Origin: Arthrobacter sp. NtRootA1
GTDB taxonomy: Bacteria; Actinomycetota; Actinomycetes; Actinomycetales; Micrococcaceae
Direction: 5' to 3'
DNA length: 64,000 nucleotides
Assembly: GCF_019976975.1 (NCBI RefSeq)
Contig: NZ_AP024630.1
Location: forward strand, 1,116,001 to 1,180,000
Shown here: one piece after another, positions 9,205-17,026 of the stretch
Numbering within the stretch: the first letter of the stretch is position 1
Layout: every line of letters starts with the position of its first letter
Notes under the pieces: model-generated
Told to the model about the DNA's origin: nothing
Database searches by the model: none
Seen by the model: the letters and a program-made list of their open reading frames with translations, nothing else
Program-made: the position numbers and the translations under genes

Positions 9205-9302
9205 GTGGCTTCCAGACCTTCTTTGAATCCAAGTCGGCCGTTTTGCAACCCAAATAGGCTACAGAAGGGCTGAACTCGGCCCAAACAAGGTCAGGAAGCC
9301 AC
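9205..9302. repeat. 98-bp dispersed repeat with inverted ends, copy 2
   Basis: Same length and ends as copy 1 (GTGGCTTCC ... GGAAGCCAC), with the shared core CAACCCAAATAGGCT and tail CAAACAAGGTCAGGAAGCC. It begins ten bases after the LacI stop and could act as a bidirectional terminator or processed RNA hairpin between LacI and the convergent acidic-protein gene. Confidence 0.8.
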
Positions 9303-9331
9303 AGGGGCTAGGCCAATGAGCGCACCCCTGA

Positions 9332-9745
9332 TTAGCCTCGACCCATGCTCGTCGACGGGTCCTGGTCACCTTCGGAGGGGTCTGCCCTGAGTTCGTCCGG
9401 GGTGCCATCCGGCAGACCAGCGGGTCCGGGGACGTCGCCCGTGGAGGCCGGAAGGTCGTCGTCGGTTTCCATGCCTTGGCCAGCACCGGCGTCGAGTCCT
9501 GGCTCGTTGTGGTGTTCGCCGGCGTCGCTCGCAGTCGCATTGTGACGCGGGGTTGTCTGAGCAGCCTTGTCAGGCGATTCGGAGTCCATCGCGTTGGAAC
9601 CTTCGCTGATGGAGGAGTGGACCTGGATGTCGTCATCCTTCTCGTTCGGCTCCGGAACCTGCCCTTTGTCAACGGGGTCAGACGTGCTAGCCAGGTCTTC
9701 CATCGCGTTTTCGGCGGCTTTGCGGATGCTGTCTTCAACGCCCAT
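9332..9745 (-). CDS. Acidic low-complexity protein of unknown function
   Basis: 137 residues, strongly acidic and Gly/Ser/Asp/Pro rich, probably disordered. The only ordered-looking part is the N-terminus (MGVEDSIRKAAENAMEDLAS), an amphipathic helix slightly reminiscent of small stress proteins. The start is well supported: AAAGGAG lies immediately upstream of ATG 9745. Low complexity prevents family assignment. Upstream, at 9794-9813, lies a perfect inverted repeat AAAGTAAG-CCTA-CTTACTTT in the promoter region. Confidence 0.6.
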   Translation of the reverse strand: MGVEDSIRKAAENAMEDLASTSDPVDKGQVPEPNEKDDDIQVHSSISEGSNAMDSESPDKAAQTTPRHNATASDAGEHHNEPGLDAGAGQGMETDDDLPASTGDVPGPAGLPDGTPDELRADPSEGDQDPSTSMGRG

Positions 9746-9793
9746 CAGATGTTCTCCTTTGCACGAATCGTCCGGTGTCCGGACTCGGATAAT

Positions 9794-9813
9794 AAAGTAA
9801 GCCTACTTACTTT
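9794..9813. promoter_or_regulatory. Inverted repeat AAAGTAAG-CCTA-CTTACTTT
   Basis: Perfect 8-bp arms with a 4-base centre, about 50 bases upstream of the acidic-protein start on the minus strand and about 200 bases upstream of the GAF-ANTAR gene. The A+T-rich sequence and position suggest an operator. The binding protein is unknown. Confidence 0.45.
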
Positions 9814-10015
9814 CTGTTCGATGTGACACCCTGCCCGGATTGACAAACCGGGTCCGATTTGGTTCATGAATCTGCTGGTTAACGCATGTCGTGCCGCACT
9901 TTGTACCGTTGATCGTTGAACGATATGGTGTCTTCAGACCGTTTTGCAGAGGGCGGCGATATTCGCTCCTTTGCTGTCTGCTGGGGACGCTTTTCAGTCA
10001 GTAGGAACGTGCCAC

Positions 10016-10753
10016 ATGGTCAACCCCCGCCCCGAGCAGGAAGCTCTCCAGAATGGATATTTTCTGGACCTCGTCCTGGGTAGCGAAGACGTCGAGGCTT
10101 TTCTCGGCGATCTGGCTTCTTTCTCGGCAGAGAGCCTCTCACACCGCAACACCGCTGTTTATTGCGGCATCACAGTCCTTCGGCGCAAGAAGTCAGCCAC
10201 CGCCGCAAGCAGTGATGACCGGGCCCGCGTCATGGACGAACTCCAAAACGCCTTCGAAGGGCCTTGTCTCACGGCCATGGACAAGCTGACCTCCGTGCTG
10301 GTCCCGGACCTTCTTCGCGAACACCGTTGGCCCGAATATGTGCAGGCCGCCTCCCATCAGGGGCTTCGGTCCATCCTGAGCGTGCCGCTGCTGGTCGAGG
10401 GCGATACCCGAGCTGCCCTGAACCTCTACTCAGAGCGGACCCATGCATTCAGCGACGATGACGTGGAACGCGCCGAGGTATTCGCATCGCACGCCGCCAA
10501 GTCGCTACGCCTCGCGCTGAAGATCGCGCAACTCAGCGATGCCCGGAATGACCTTGCCGCTGCTATGCAATCACGCACGGTAATCGACCTGGCGGTGGGT
10601 GCGATCATGGCGCAGAACCACTGTAGCCAGGAAGAAGCGTTCACCATTCTGAGGACTGCCTCCAGCAATCGGAACATCAAGCTGCGGCATTTGGCCCAGT
10701 CGATCATCGCCGCAGTGTCCTCCGGGAAGGTTACGACGCACTTCGAGGAGTAG
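10016..10753 (+). CDS. GAF and ANTAR domain transcription antiterminator
   Basis: A 245-residue cytoplasmic sensor-regulator. Residues about 20-165 form a GAF domain (e.g. EGPCLTAMDKLTSVLVPDL and HQGLRSILSVPLLVEGDTRAALNLYS). The C-terminal part, SRTVIDLAVGAIMAQNHCSQEEAFTILRTASSNRN, is an ANTAR RNA-binding helix bundle, which binds paired hexaloop hairpins in leader RNAs and prevents termination. Such GAF-ANTAR proteins are common in Actinobacteria as stress regulators. The start is ATG 10016; an upstream in-frame start at 9944 adds residues outside the GAF fold. No dual-hairpin ANTAR target was recognised by eye in this window. Confidence 0.88.
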   Translation: MVNPRPEQEALQNGYFLDLVLGSEDVEAFLGDLASFSAESLSHRNTAVYCGITVLRRKKSATAASSDDRARVMDELQNAFEGPCLTAMDKLTSVLVPDLLREHRWPEYVQAASHQGLRSILSVPLLVEGDTRAALNLYSERTHAFSDDDVERAEVFASHAAKSLRLALKIAQLSDARNDLAAAMQSRTVIDLAVGAIMAQNHCSQEEAFTILRTASSNRNIKLRHLAQSIIAAVSSGKVTTHFEE

Positions 10754-10824
10754 GGCCCGCCTGGAATGTCCGCCCCGCGAACGCGTTTCGTAACCCGAAG
10801 CAACTATGGAGCAGACTTGGGTGG

Positions 10825-12198
10825 GTGACGACGAATAGACCCCGGCCCGGCCTCGCGATCGCTGCGCTGAGCCTCGGGACGGCGCTGAACCCGCTGAACT
10901 CGTCCATGATTGCGGTGGCGTTGGTGGTCCTGCGGGAGGATTTCGCGCTCGACGTCGCCACCGTCACCTGGGTGATCACGTCGTTTTACCTCGCCTCCGC
11001 GGCCGGACAGCCGCTCATGGGCAGGCTCGCTGACCGCTTCGGCCCTCGCCGGTTGTTCACGTTCGGCATGGCCCTGGTGGCGGTCACCTGCGCGATCGCA
11101 CCGTTCCTTCCCAGCTTCGCCCTGGTGTGTGTGGCCCGCGCGCTGATGGCTGTGGGGACTGCGACCGCATATCCCTCGGCCGTCGTGATGGTCACCCAGC
11201 TGAGCAAGCTCGCCAATTTGCCGTCGACGAGGCCGCTGGGCAGGATCCAGATGGCAAACACGTCGGCCGCTGCCGTGGGTCCGGTGGTGGGCGGTTTGTT
11301 GGTGAGCCTGGTCGGCTGGCAGGCCTTGTTCGCGATCAACGTGCCAATCGCGCTGGTTGCACTCGTTGTGGTGCACAAGGCTGCGCCAGCTGACTCCGGC
11401 CGCGAAACGGGCAAGCTATCGGCGCTGATCCGCGACTCCGACATCCCCGGCATCCTCGCATTTGTTACGTCGCTCATGCTCGCGATGATGGCGCTGCTCA
11501 ACGTGATGCCGGCCTACCGCTGGTGGCTCCTGGGCGCTGCGACATTGATCGGCGCACTTTTTGCCTGGCGCGAGCTGCGCTTCCGGCCTCCGTTCCTGGA
11601 CCTCCGCCTGCTGGGCAGGAACCGGCCGCTGCTGCTGGTGTATTTGCTGTTCATCGTTTTCAGCGGCGTCTACTACTTTGCCTTCTTCGGACTGCCGCAG
11701 TTGCTGCAGGAGGCAGGTCATTACGACGCCGGTGTGGTGGGCCTGCTCATGCTGCCCCTTGCGGCGTTGTCGGTTGTGGTGACGCCACTGACGGTGCGGC
11801 TGATGGAGCGTTTCGGCGTGCGTTCCGTCCTGATCACAGGCGTGCTGGTTCTGACTGTTGCCGCAGCGGGTCTTGGTGCGCTCACGTTGTCGCTGTGGGC
11901 GCCGTTGGTGTTCGTGCTTACTGCAATGATGGGCATACCCTACGGAATGGTGAGCACGGCCTCGAACCAAGGGCTCTACGTTTCGGCCCGCCCGGAAGAA
12001 CGAGGTGTAGCTGCCGGAATCTTCCAGACGTGCCGCTACCTCGGAGCGATCACTGCCACTGTGCTGATTGGCGTTCTATATGGCTCGGGCGTGAACCAAG
12101 CGAACTGGGGACTCATGGTCCTGGTGATGCTGGGCCTGAACGTGCTGGTGTTGGTGCTCGCCGTGATGTGGCGGAAGCCCACTGCGGACACGCGATAA
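10825..12198 (+). CDS. MFS transporter, multidrug-type (DHA2-like)
   Basis: A 457-residue integral membrane protein with about 14 hydrophobic segments. The DHA2 pattern is visible: LSLGTALNPLNSSMIAVAL in helix 1, TWVITSFYLASAAGQPLMGRLADRFGPRR (motif A) between helices 2 and 3, and VARALMAVGTATAYPSAVVMV in helix 4. It probably exports a small toxic compound with proton antiport; the substrate is unknown. The start is GTG at 10825, with GGAG some distance upstream. It follows the GAF-ANTAR gene by 71 bases on the same strand, so co-expression is possible, and no dedicated regulator is adjacent. Confidence 0.85.
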   Translation: MTTNRPRPGLAIAALSLGTALNPLNSSMIAVALVVLREDFALDVATVTWVITSFYLASAAGQPLMGRLADRFGPRRLFTFGMALVAVTCAIAPFLPSFALVCVARALMAVGTATAYPSAVVMVTQLSKLANLPSTRPLGRIQMANTSAAAVGPVVGGLLVSLVGWQALFAINVPIALVALVVVHKAAPADSGRETGKLSALIRDSDIPGILAFVTSLMLAMMALLNVMPAYRWWLLGAATLIGALFAWRELRFRPPFLDLRLLGRNRPLLLVYLLFIVFSGVYYFAFFGLPQLLQEAGHYDAGVVGLLMLPLAALSVVVTPLTVRLMERFGVRSVLITGVLVLTVAAAGLGALTLSLWAPLVFVLTAMMGIPYGMVSTASNQGLYVSARPEERGVAAGIFQTCRYLGAITATVLIGVLYGSGVNQANWGLMVLVMLGLNVLVLVLAVMWRKPTADTR

Positions 12199-12296
12199 AA
12201 CAACCGACGCAAAGAATTGGGCCTTCCGCGACACGTTCCGGCATTCACTCGTACTCACCACTGCAATAGTTACGCCCCGGATTGCAGGAGAAGTAA

Positions 12297-12524
12297 ATGC
12301 TTGGACTCGAAAATACCCCGGAAATTCTTAGTGGCTCGCCCATGCCGGAACTGTGGCTGCTGCTGGTCACCATTGCCATTCTTGTGACTTTGGTGGCTCT
12401 CGCCGCCGTGGTGGCTTCCCGCTTGGCGTTGCCGCTCTCTGCCCTGTTACAACGACGACGGCGTGGGAGGGGGCCGCGGCATCGCAGCTCCCGCAAGCGG
12501 GAGTTGTCCCAGGGGAGGCACTAG
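12297..12524 (+). CDS. Small single-span membrane protein
   Basis: 75 residues with one hydrophobic helix (LWLLLVTIAILVTLVALAAVVASRLALP, about 19-46) followed by a very basic tail (RRRRGRGPRHRSSRKRE). A good ribosome site (AGGAGAA, six bases before ATG 12297) supports expression. The orientation is likely N-out, positive tail in the cytoplasm. The family is not recognised. Its stop codon adjoins the left copy of the 25-bp direct repeat, so it may mark the chromosomal edge of the sulfur island. Confidence 0.55.
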   Translation: MLGLENTPEILSGSPMPELWLLLVTIAILVTLVALAAVVASRLALPLSALLQRRRRGRGPRHRSSRKRELSQGRH

Positions 12525-12549
12525 GTCAACACCCCTTGCTTAATGCGTG
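12525..12549. repeat. 25-bp direct repeat, left copy (attachment-site candidate)
   Basis: Begins GGTCAACACC and ends TAATGCGT; an identical 25-mer is at 16620-16644. Read on the minus strand, this copy forms the final codons RIKQGVLT plus a stop of an otherwise unassigned reading frame (from about 12720 down). This resembles a gene 3' end used as an integration target. Between this repeat and the CstR-like gene (12550-12761) no intact gene is recognised. Confidence 0.7.
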
Positions 12550-12761
12550 GACGGTCCGGTTTCATGCGCTCGATGAACGCGATGGTTTCTGCTGCCCCCT
12601 GGACCGCCCCGTGCCAGCTCGGCGAGGGGGATCTGATCTTCGACGTGCACCGAAGGATCCGACACCGCTCTGCGCCATCCATGAACCCGGCTACATCGTC
12701 GTGCTCTCGCGGTCGGCGAGGGCCCGCTGGTGACGGTAAAGCGTTGCCCTGGCGGGGGTGG

Positions 12762-13061
<300 letters not shown>

Positions 13062-13063
13062 CT

Positions 13064-13128
13064 ATACCCCCGCGGGTGTTTTGACTACCCCCGGGGGTAT
13101 CTGTAATACTCGGTGGGGTATCCACCCG
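13064..13128. promoter_or_regulatory. Promoter with CsoR/CstR-type operators
   Basis: The plus-strand promoter is TTGACT (13081-13086), a 17-base spacer, then TAATAC (13104-13109). The perfect palindrome TACCCCCGGGGGTA (13086-13099) fills most of the spacer, so a bound repressor would block polymerase directly. Similar sites, ATACCCCCGCGGGTG (from 13064) and GTGGGGTATCCAC (around 13113-13125), flank it. C-tract/G-tract palindromes of this kind are the known targets of the CsoR/CstR family. Confidence 0.8.
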
Positions 13129-13149
13129 ACCCCTTTCGAGAGGCCAGTC

Positions 13150-13767
13150 ATGACTTCTTCTTACCCGGCGCCAGCCGTTACCGCACTCGCTCCCGAAGCT
13201 CTGCAGTCCTGGATCAAAGAACACCAGGATCTCGTGGTCATTGATGTCCGCTCCGCTGCCGAATTCGAGTCCATGCACATCCGCGGCTCCTACAACGTGC
13301 CGCTTCCGCTGCTGTCCGAGCACACCGACGAACTCGCAGCCCGGCTGGGCTCCCGTGTTGTCCTGGTGTGCCAGTCCGGCGTCCGCGCCGAGGAGGCACG
13401 CCAACGCCTCGCCTCGGCCGGAATCGACACCGCCTACGTGCTCACCGGCGGGGCACCCGGGTTCGCTGCTGCCGGCGGTGACGTGGTCAAGGGCAAGGGC
13501 CGCTGGGACCTCGAACGGCAGGTCCGCCTGGTGGCAGGCTCCCTCGTAATGCTGGGCCTTGCCGGCGGCAAGTTCGTCTCCCCAAAAATCAGGACGGTTG
13601 CCGGCGTTATCGGCGCCGGCCTGACCTTCTCGGCCGCGACCAACACCTGCGCCATGGGCAAAGCCATCTCAGCATTGCCATGGAACAAGGCAACCAAGGA
13701 ACCCACTCGCGAAAGCGCCATCCTGCAACTTCCCGCACAGACGGCCGTAGAGGACGCCGCGGCATGA
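13150..13767 (+). CDS. Rhodanese with C-terminal DUF2892 membrane domain (YgaP-like)
   Basis: 205 residues. An N-terminal rhodanese domain (about 15-115) has the DVRSAAEFESMHI fold signature and the active-site loop CQSGVRA, the Cys carrying persulfide. The C-terminal part has LVAGSLVMLGLAGG and VAGVIGAGLTFSAATNTCAMG, two membrane helices typical of the DUF2892/YgaP tail, with a second Cys near the end. It probably transfers sulfane sulfur at the inner face of the membrane. ATG 13150 has GAGAGG upstream; an in-frame extension to 12730 would read through the CstR gene and operators and is rejected. It overlaps the TauE gene by four bases. Confidence 0.88.
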   Translation: MTSSYPAPAVTALAPEALQSWIKEHQDLVVIDVRSAAEFESMHIRGSYNVPLPLLSEHTDELAARLGSRVVLVCQSGVRAEEARQRLASAGIDTAYVLTGGAPGFAAAGGDVVKGKGRWDLERQVRLVAGSLVMLGLAGGKFVSPKIRTVAGVIGAGLTFSAATNTCAMGKAISALPWNKATKEPTRESAILQLPAQTAVEDAAA

Positions 13768-14522
13768 TCCCGGCCCTGGGTCTGGGGCTCGTCGTCGGCG
13801 TCGTACTGGGTGTTGTGGGCGGCGGCGGGTCCATCATCGCCGTGCCGGCCCTGGTGTACGGCGTGGGCATGAGCCCCGCCCAGGCCATTCCCACCTCGCT
13901 GGTGGTAGTGGGCGTATCCTCGCTTGCCGCCCTGCTGCCCCGCATCCGCGAGGGCCTGAACTGGCCCGTGATTGCGCTGGTCGGTGCTGCCGGGATCCCG
14001 GCAGCCTGGACCGGCGCGGCCGTGGGCAAGCTGCTGGATCCCAACATCCTGATGCTGGCGTTCGCCGTGATCATGGTGGCCGCGGGCATCCGTATGCTCA
14101 TGAAATCCCGCGAAACTGAGGGATCCTGCAGCACCGGGCCACACCGGGCGTTCCGGTCCTGCGCCCCGAAGGCCGTGGGCGTGGGCCTGCTTGTCGGGTT
14201 CCTGACCGGACTGCTCGGCGTGGGCGGCGGCTTCCTCATCACACCCGCACTGACCATCTTCCTGGGTCTGCGCATGAAACAGGCCATCGGCACCTCGCTG
14301 GCAATCATCTTCGTCAACTCCGCCGCCGGCTTTAGCGCTCACGCCGCCGGCTACACCATCGACTGGGCCACCACCCTGGCATTCGCGGTCCCTGCTGTCC
14401 TGGGGTCCATCGTCGCGGCCCGGTTCGCCCGTCGGCTGCACGACAAACACATCCGCATCTCATTCGCGGTGCTCATCTTCGCCGTCGCGGCATGGGTCAC
14501 CGCCGGCACCGTCACCGCCTGA
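13764..14522 (+). CDS. TauE/SafE family sulfite/sulfur-compound exporter
   Basis: A 252-residue membrane protein with about eight hydrophobic segments and the two TauE/SafE half repeats: GVVGGGGSIIAVPALVYGVGM and LLGVGGGFLITPALTIFLGL. The family moves sulfite, sulfoacetate or related anions across the cytoplasmic membrane, and beside rhodaneses and persulfide dioxygenases it is usually assigned sulfite or thiosulfate handling. It begins in the ATGA overlap with the rhodanese gene. It has the usual family length and no sign of damage. The operon is presumably induced by persulfide through the CstR-like repressor. Confidence 0.88.
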   Translation: MIPALGLGLVVGVVLGVVGGGGSIIAVPALVYGVGMSPAQAIPTSLVVVGVSSLAALLPRIREGLNWPVIALVGAAGIPAAWTGAAVGKLLDPNILMLAFAVIMVAAGIRMLMKSRETEGSCSTGPHRAFRSCAPKAVGVGLLVGFLTGLLGVGGGFLITPALTIFLGLRMKQAIGTSLAIIFVNSAAGFSAHAAGYTIDWATTLAFAVPAVLGSIVAARFARRLHDKHIRISFAVLIFAVAAWVTAGTVTA

Positions 14523-14544
14523 CTCAACCCGACAGGAGAACACC

Positions 14545-14886
14545 ATGGGACTGATCGACTCCCTCAAGAAGGCCTTCAACAAGCCATACAAGACCATTTC
14601 GGTGGCGCAGGCCAAAGAACTCCTGACCGCTGGCGCCACACTCCTCGACGTCAGGTCTACCCAGGAGTGGCGGACCGGCCGGGCGCAGCAGGCCAAGCAC
14701 ATTCCCCTGGACCGGCTGCAAACCAACACCTCCGGGATCCAGAAGACCGGACCGGTCATAGCCATCTGCGCCTCCGGCGTACGCTCCGCGTCCGCCGCCC
14801 GGCTCCTCGCCGACAAGGGGTACGACGCCTACTCCGTGCGCGGCGGCATGGCCGCCTGGCGCCAGGCCGGCGAACCCGTCCGCTAA
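14545..14886 (+). CDS. Single-domain rhodanese
   Basis: 113 residues, one rhodanese domain: LLDVRSTQEWRTGRAQQAKHIPL, active loop CASGVRS and final GGMAAWRQAG. It is a sulfurtransferase carrying sulfane sulfur on the loop Cys. The N-terminus MGLIDSLKKAFNKPYKTISV is an amphipathic addition that could touch the membrane. ACAGGAGAA lies upstream of the start. It sits third in the CstR-controlled operon, 22 bases after TauE, and probably passes sulfur to or from the MBL-rhodanese protein downstream. Confidence 0.87.
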   Translation: MGLIDSLKKAFNKPYKTISVAQAKELLTAGATLLDVRSTQEWRTGRAQQAKHIPLDRLQTNTSGIQKTGPVIAICASGVRSASAARLLADKGYDAYSVRGGMAAWRQAGEPVR

Positions 14887-15049
14887 CAACCCACAACGTA
14901 ACCACAAGTACCGCGCCGGTGCCGGCCACGAGCACGCCTGACCCCTGGGTCGAGCATGCCCATAGCGCCCGCTACATGAGACCCCGCAGGGTATCCAAAC
15001 TCGTTTCAGAACAACCTCCAAATCCCCTTTCACTGAAGGAGAGCACCAG

Positions 15050-16450
15050 ATGCTTATCGAGCGCATTTACGACGAAGACCTCGCGCAGGCCAGCTACGTC
15101 ATTGGCTGCCAGGCCAAAGGTGAAGCCATCGTGGTGGACGGCCGCCGCGACATCGCCGTCTACCGGGACCTGGCCGCGAAGAACGGCATGAAGATCGTGG
15201 CCGTCACCGAAACCCACATCCACGCCGACTACCTCTCCGGCACCCGCGAACTGGCCGCAGCCACCGGCGCCACTATCTATGTTTCCGGCGAGGGCGGCGC
15301 GGACTGGCAGTACGGGTTCGACGGCGAGCGGCTCTACGACGGCGACACCATCACCCTGGGCAACATCAGCATCAAGGCCCTCCACACCCCCGGGCACACC
15401 CCGGAACACCTGTCCTTCCTGGTGACCGACGGCGCGTTCAGCGACCAGCCCGGCTACCTGCTCTCCGGCGACTTCGTGTTCTCCGGCGACCTTGGCCGGC
15501 CGGACCTGCTGGACGAAGCAGCCGGCGGCATCGACACGCGCTTCGAAGGGGCCAAGCAGCTCTTCGCCAGCCTGCGGGAAAAGTTCCTGACCCTTCCGGA
15601 TTACGTCCAGGTCCACCCCGCCCACGGCGCAGGCAGTGCCTGTGGCAAGGCCCTCGGCGCAATCCCGTCATCCACTGTGGGCTACGAACGTCTCTACGCC
15701 TGGTGGGGCCCATACCTCGCCGCCAACGATGAACAGGGCTTCATCGACGAACTCCTCGACGGCCAGCCCGACGCGCACGCCTACTTCGGCCGGATGAAGC
15801 GCGAAAACCGTGAAGGCCCTGCCGTTATGGGCGAACGCTCCCCGTTGCCTGAGCTGTCAACCGACACCGTCGCAGCGGGGCTGGCTGCTGACACTCTGAC
15901 CTTCATCGACACCCGCTCCAACAGCGAGGTCCACGAAGGCACTGTCGTCCGGTCCCTGAACGTTCCTGCCGGCAAGTCCGTTGCCAGCTTCGGCGCCTGG
16001 GTCGTCAACCCGGAGACGGACAATAACCCTCTCGTGCTGCTGGCCCGGGATCAGGAACAGGCGCACGGCATGTGGGACCACCTGATACGCGTGGGCATCG
16101 ACAACGTCGCCGGCTACGTCACCGGCATCCAAGGCCTTCCCGCGTTCACGCCCAAGCTGATCCAGGCCGAAGACCTCAAGGATTTCGACCCGGCCATGGT
16201 TCTGGATGTGCGCAACCGCAGCGAGCACATCGGGGGCAACATCCCCGGCTCCTACCAGCTCAGTGGCGGCCGCGTGATGTGGCACCTGGACAAGCTCCCC
16301 GCCGATGGCACCATCGTGACGTACTGTCAGTCGGGCGTCCGTAACTCCGTGGCCGCCAGCGCCCTGCGCCGTGCCGGGTACGACGTCGTCGAACTCGACG
16401 GCAGCTACGCGGCCTGGAGCGCGTGGAAGAACAGCGTCCCCGCAGCCTAA
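15050..16450 (+). CDS. MBL-fold persulfide dioxygenase/rhodanese fusion (CstB-like)
   Basis: 466 residues. The N-terminal metallo-beta-lactamase domain (about 1-240) has VTETHIHADYLSGTREL, PGHTPEHLSFL and HPAHGAGSACG, the ETHE1-type mononuclear iron ligands. It is followed by an inactive rhodanese-like domain (about 260-355, FIDTRSNSEVHEGTV, no loop Cys) and an active one (about 365-466) with CQSGVRNS. This MBL-pseudo-rhodanese-rhodanese order is that of CstB, which oxidises persulfide and gives thiosulfate or sulfite. AAGGAGA precedes ATG 15050. The 163-base gap after the small rhodanese holds no gene. A strong hairpin follows the stop. Confidence 0.9.
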   Translation: MLIERIYDEDLAQASYVIGCQAKGEAIVVDGRRDIAVYRDLAAKNGMKIVAVTETHIHADYLSGTRELAAATGATIYVSGEGGADWQYGFDGERLYDGDTITLGNISIKALHTPGHTPEHLSFLVTDGAFSDQPGYLLSGDFVFSGDLGRPDLLDEAAGGIDTRFEGAKQLFASLREKFLTLPDYVQVHPAHGAGSACGKALGAIPSSTVGYERLYAWWGPYLAANDEQGFIDELLDGQPDAHAYFGRMKRENREGPAVMGERSPLPELSTDTVAAGLAADTLTFIDTRSNSEVHEGTVVRSLNVPAGKSVASFGAWVVNPETDNNPLVLLARDQEQAHGMWDHLIRVGIDNVAGYVTGIQGLPAFTPKLIQAEDLKDFDPAMVLDVRNRSEHIGGNIPGSYQLSGGRVMWHLDKLPADGTIVTYCQSGVRNSVAASALRRAGYDVVELDGSYAAWSAWKNSVPAA

Positions 16451-16473
16451 CCAGGCACGTAAACCTCAAGACC

Positions 16474-16502
16474 GCCCGGGCAGGATCCCCTCCTGCCCGG
16501 GC
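16474..16502 (+). terminator. Hairpin terminator of the sulfur operon
   Basis: Perfect 12-base arms GCCCGGGCAGGA and TCCTGCCCGGGC with the 5-base loop TCCCC, 24 bases after the MBL-rhodanese stop. There is no T-run, as is common for hairpin terminators in high-GC actinobacteria. Confidence 0.7.
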
Positions 16503-16619
16503 CTCCTACATGCCCGCAATGCCCGGCAGAACATTTCCCCGCCACACCACCGGTTCGACAAGGGCAGTGCTTGGTTTGCGGCAGAACCTTGCCCAGTTCA
16601 TGCTGCTGGCCGCCCACAA

Positions 16620-16644
16620 GGTCAACACCCCTTGCTTAATGCGT
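16620..16644. repeat. 25-bp direct repeat, right copy (attachment-site candidate)
   Basis: Identical to 12525-12549 and in the same orientation, so the pair encloses 4.1 kb with exactly the CstR-like/rhodanese/TauE/MBL module. Its last three bases are shared with the palindrome of the ArsR gene. No integrase or transposase gene lies within the interval. Confidence 0.7.
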
Positions 16645-16665
16645 TAGTGATCACTAACGTATTAT
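16642..16665. promoter_or_regulatory. 18-bp perfect palindrome abutting the -10 of the ArsR operon
   Basis: CGTTAGTGATCACTAACG (16642-16659) is a perfect palindrome, followed directly by TATTAT-like sequence (16660-16665) and a GTG a few bases later. This is a typical ArsR/SmtB autoregulatory layout. Confidence 0.7.
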
Positions 16666-16667
16666 TT

Positions 16668-17003
16668 GTGTTGGATGCCCTGGAGATAGCTGCCGAGCCG
16701 AATCGGCGTCGGCTGCTTCACCTCCTGGCGGGCAGCGAGCAGGCGGTCAGCGATTTGGCGGCTCATTTCGACGTCAGCCGATCCGCGGTTTCACAGCACC
16801 TGTTGTTGTTGGAGAAAGCGGGCCTGGTGATGGCCCGCAAGGAGGGGAGAAACAGGTACTACAGGCTCGATCCCCAGGGGATGGGCAGGCTCCGGGATCT
16901 TGTTTCCCAGTTCTGGACCAACGAACTGGACCTCCTTGCATCCGATGCCGCCGTTCTTGCCCTACGGCGGGGCAACCAGCATCAACAACAGCCCGACCAC
17001 TAA
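16668..17003 (+). CDS. ArsR family transcriptional regulator (SRPBCC-operon type)
   Basis: A 111-residue winged-helix repressor: ALEIAAEPNRRRLLHLLAG, then the recognition helix region HFDVSRSAVSQHLLLLEKAG, and wing VMARKEGRNRYYRLD. It lacks the metal-binding Cys motif of ArsR proper, in line with the subgroup that controls SRPBCC genes. GTG 16668 is close behind the -10-like TATTAT with no ribosome site, so the mRNA is probably leaderless; GTG 16647 is an alternative. It heads an operon with the SRPBCC-TIGR03086 fusion and the YCII protein, and presumably represses itself through the palindrome at 16642-16659. Confidence 0.82.
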   Translation: MLDALEIAAEPNRRRLLHLLAGSEQAVSDLAAHFDVSRSAVSQHLLLLEKAGLVMARKEGRNRYYRLDPQGMGRLRDLVSQFWTNELDLLASDAAVLALRRGNQHQQQPDH

Positions 17004-17026
17004 TAACTTCCAAGGCGAGGACGCAC

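Noticed and set aside
13434..14450. Open frame of 338 codons opposite the rhodanese and TauE genes
   Set aside because: It is the shadow of high-GC coding DNA; composition is His/Gly/Arg-rich without domains and the plus-strand genes are clear.
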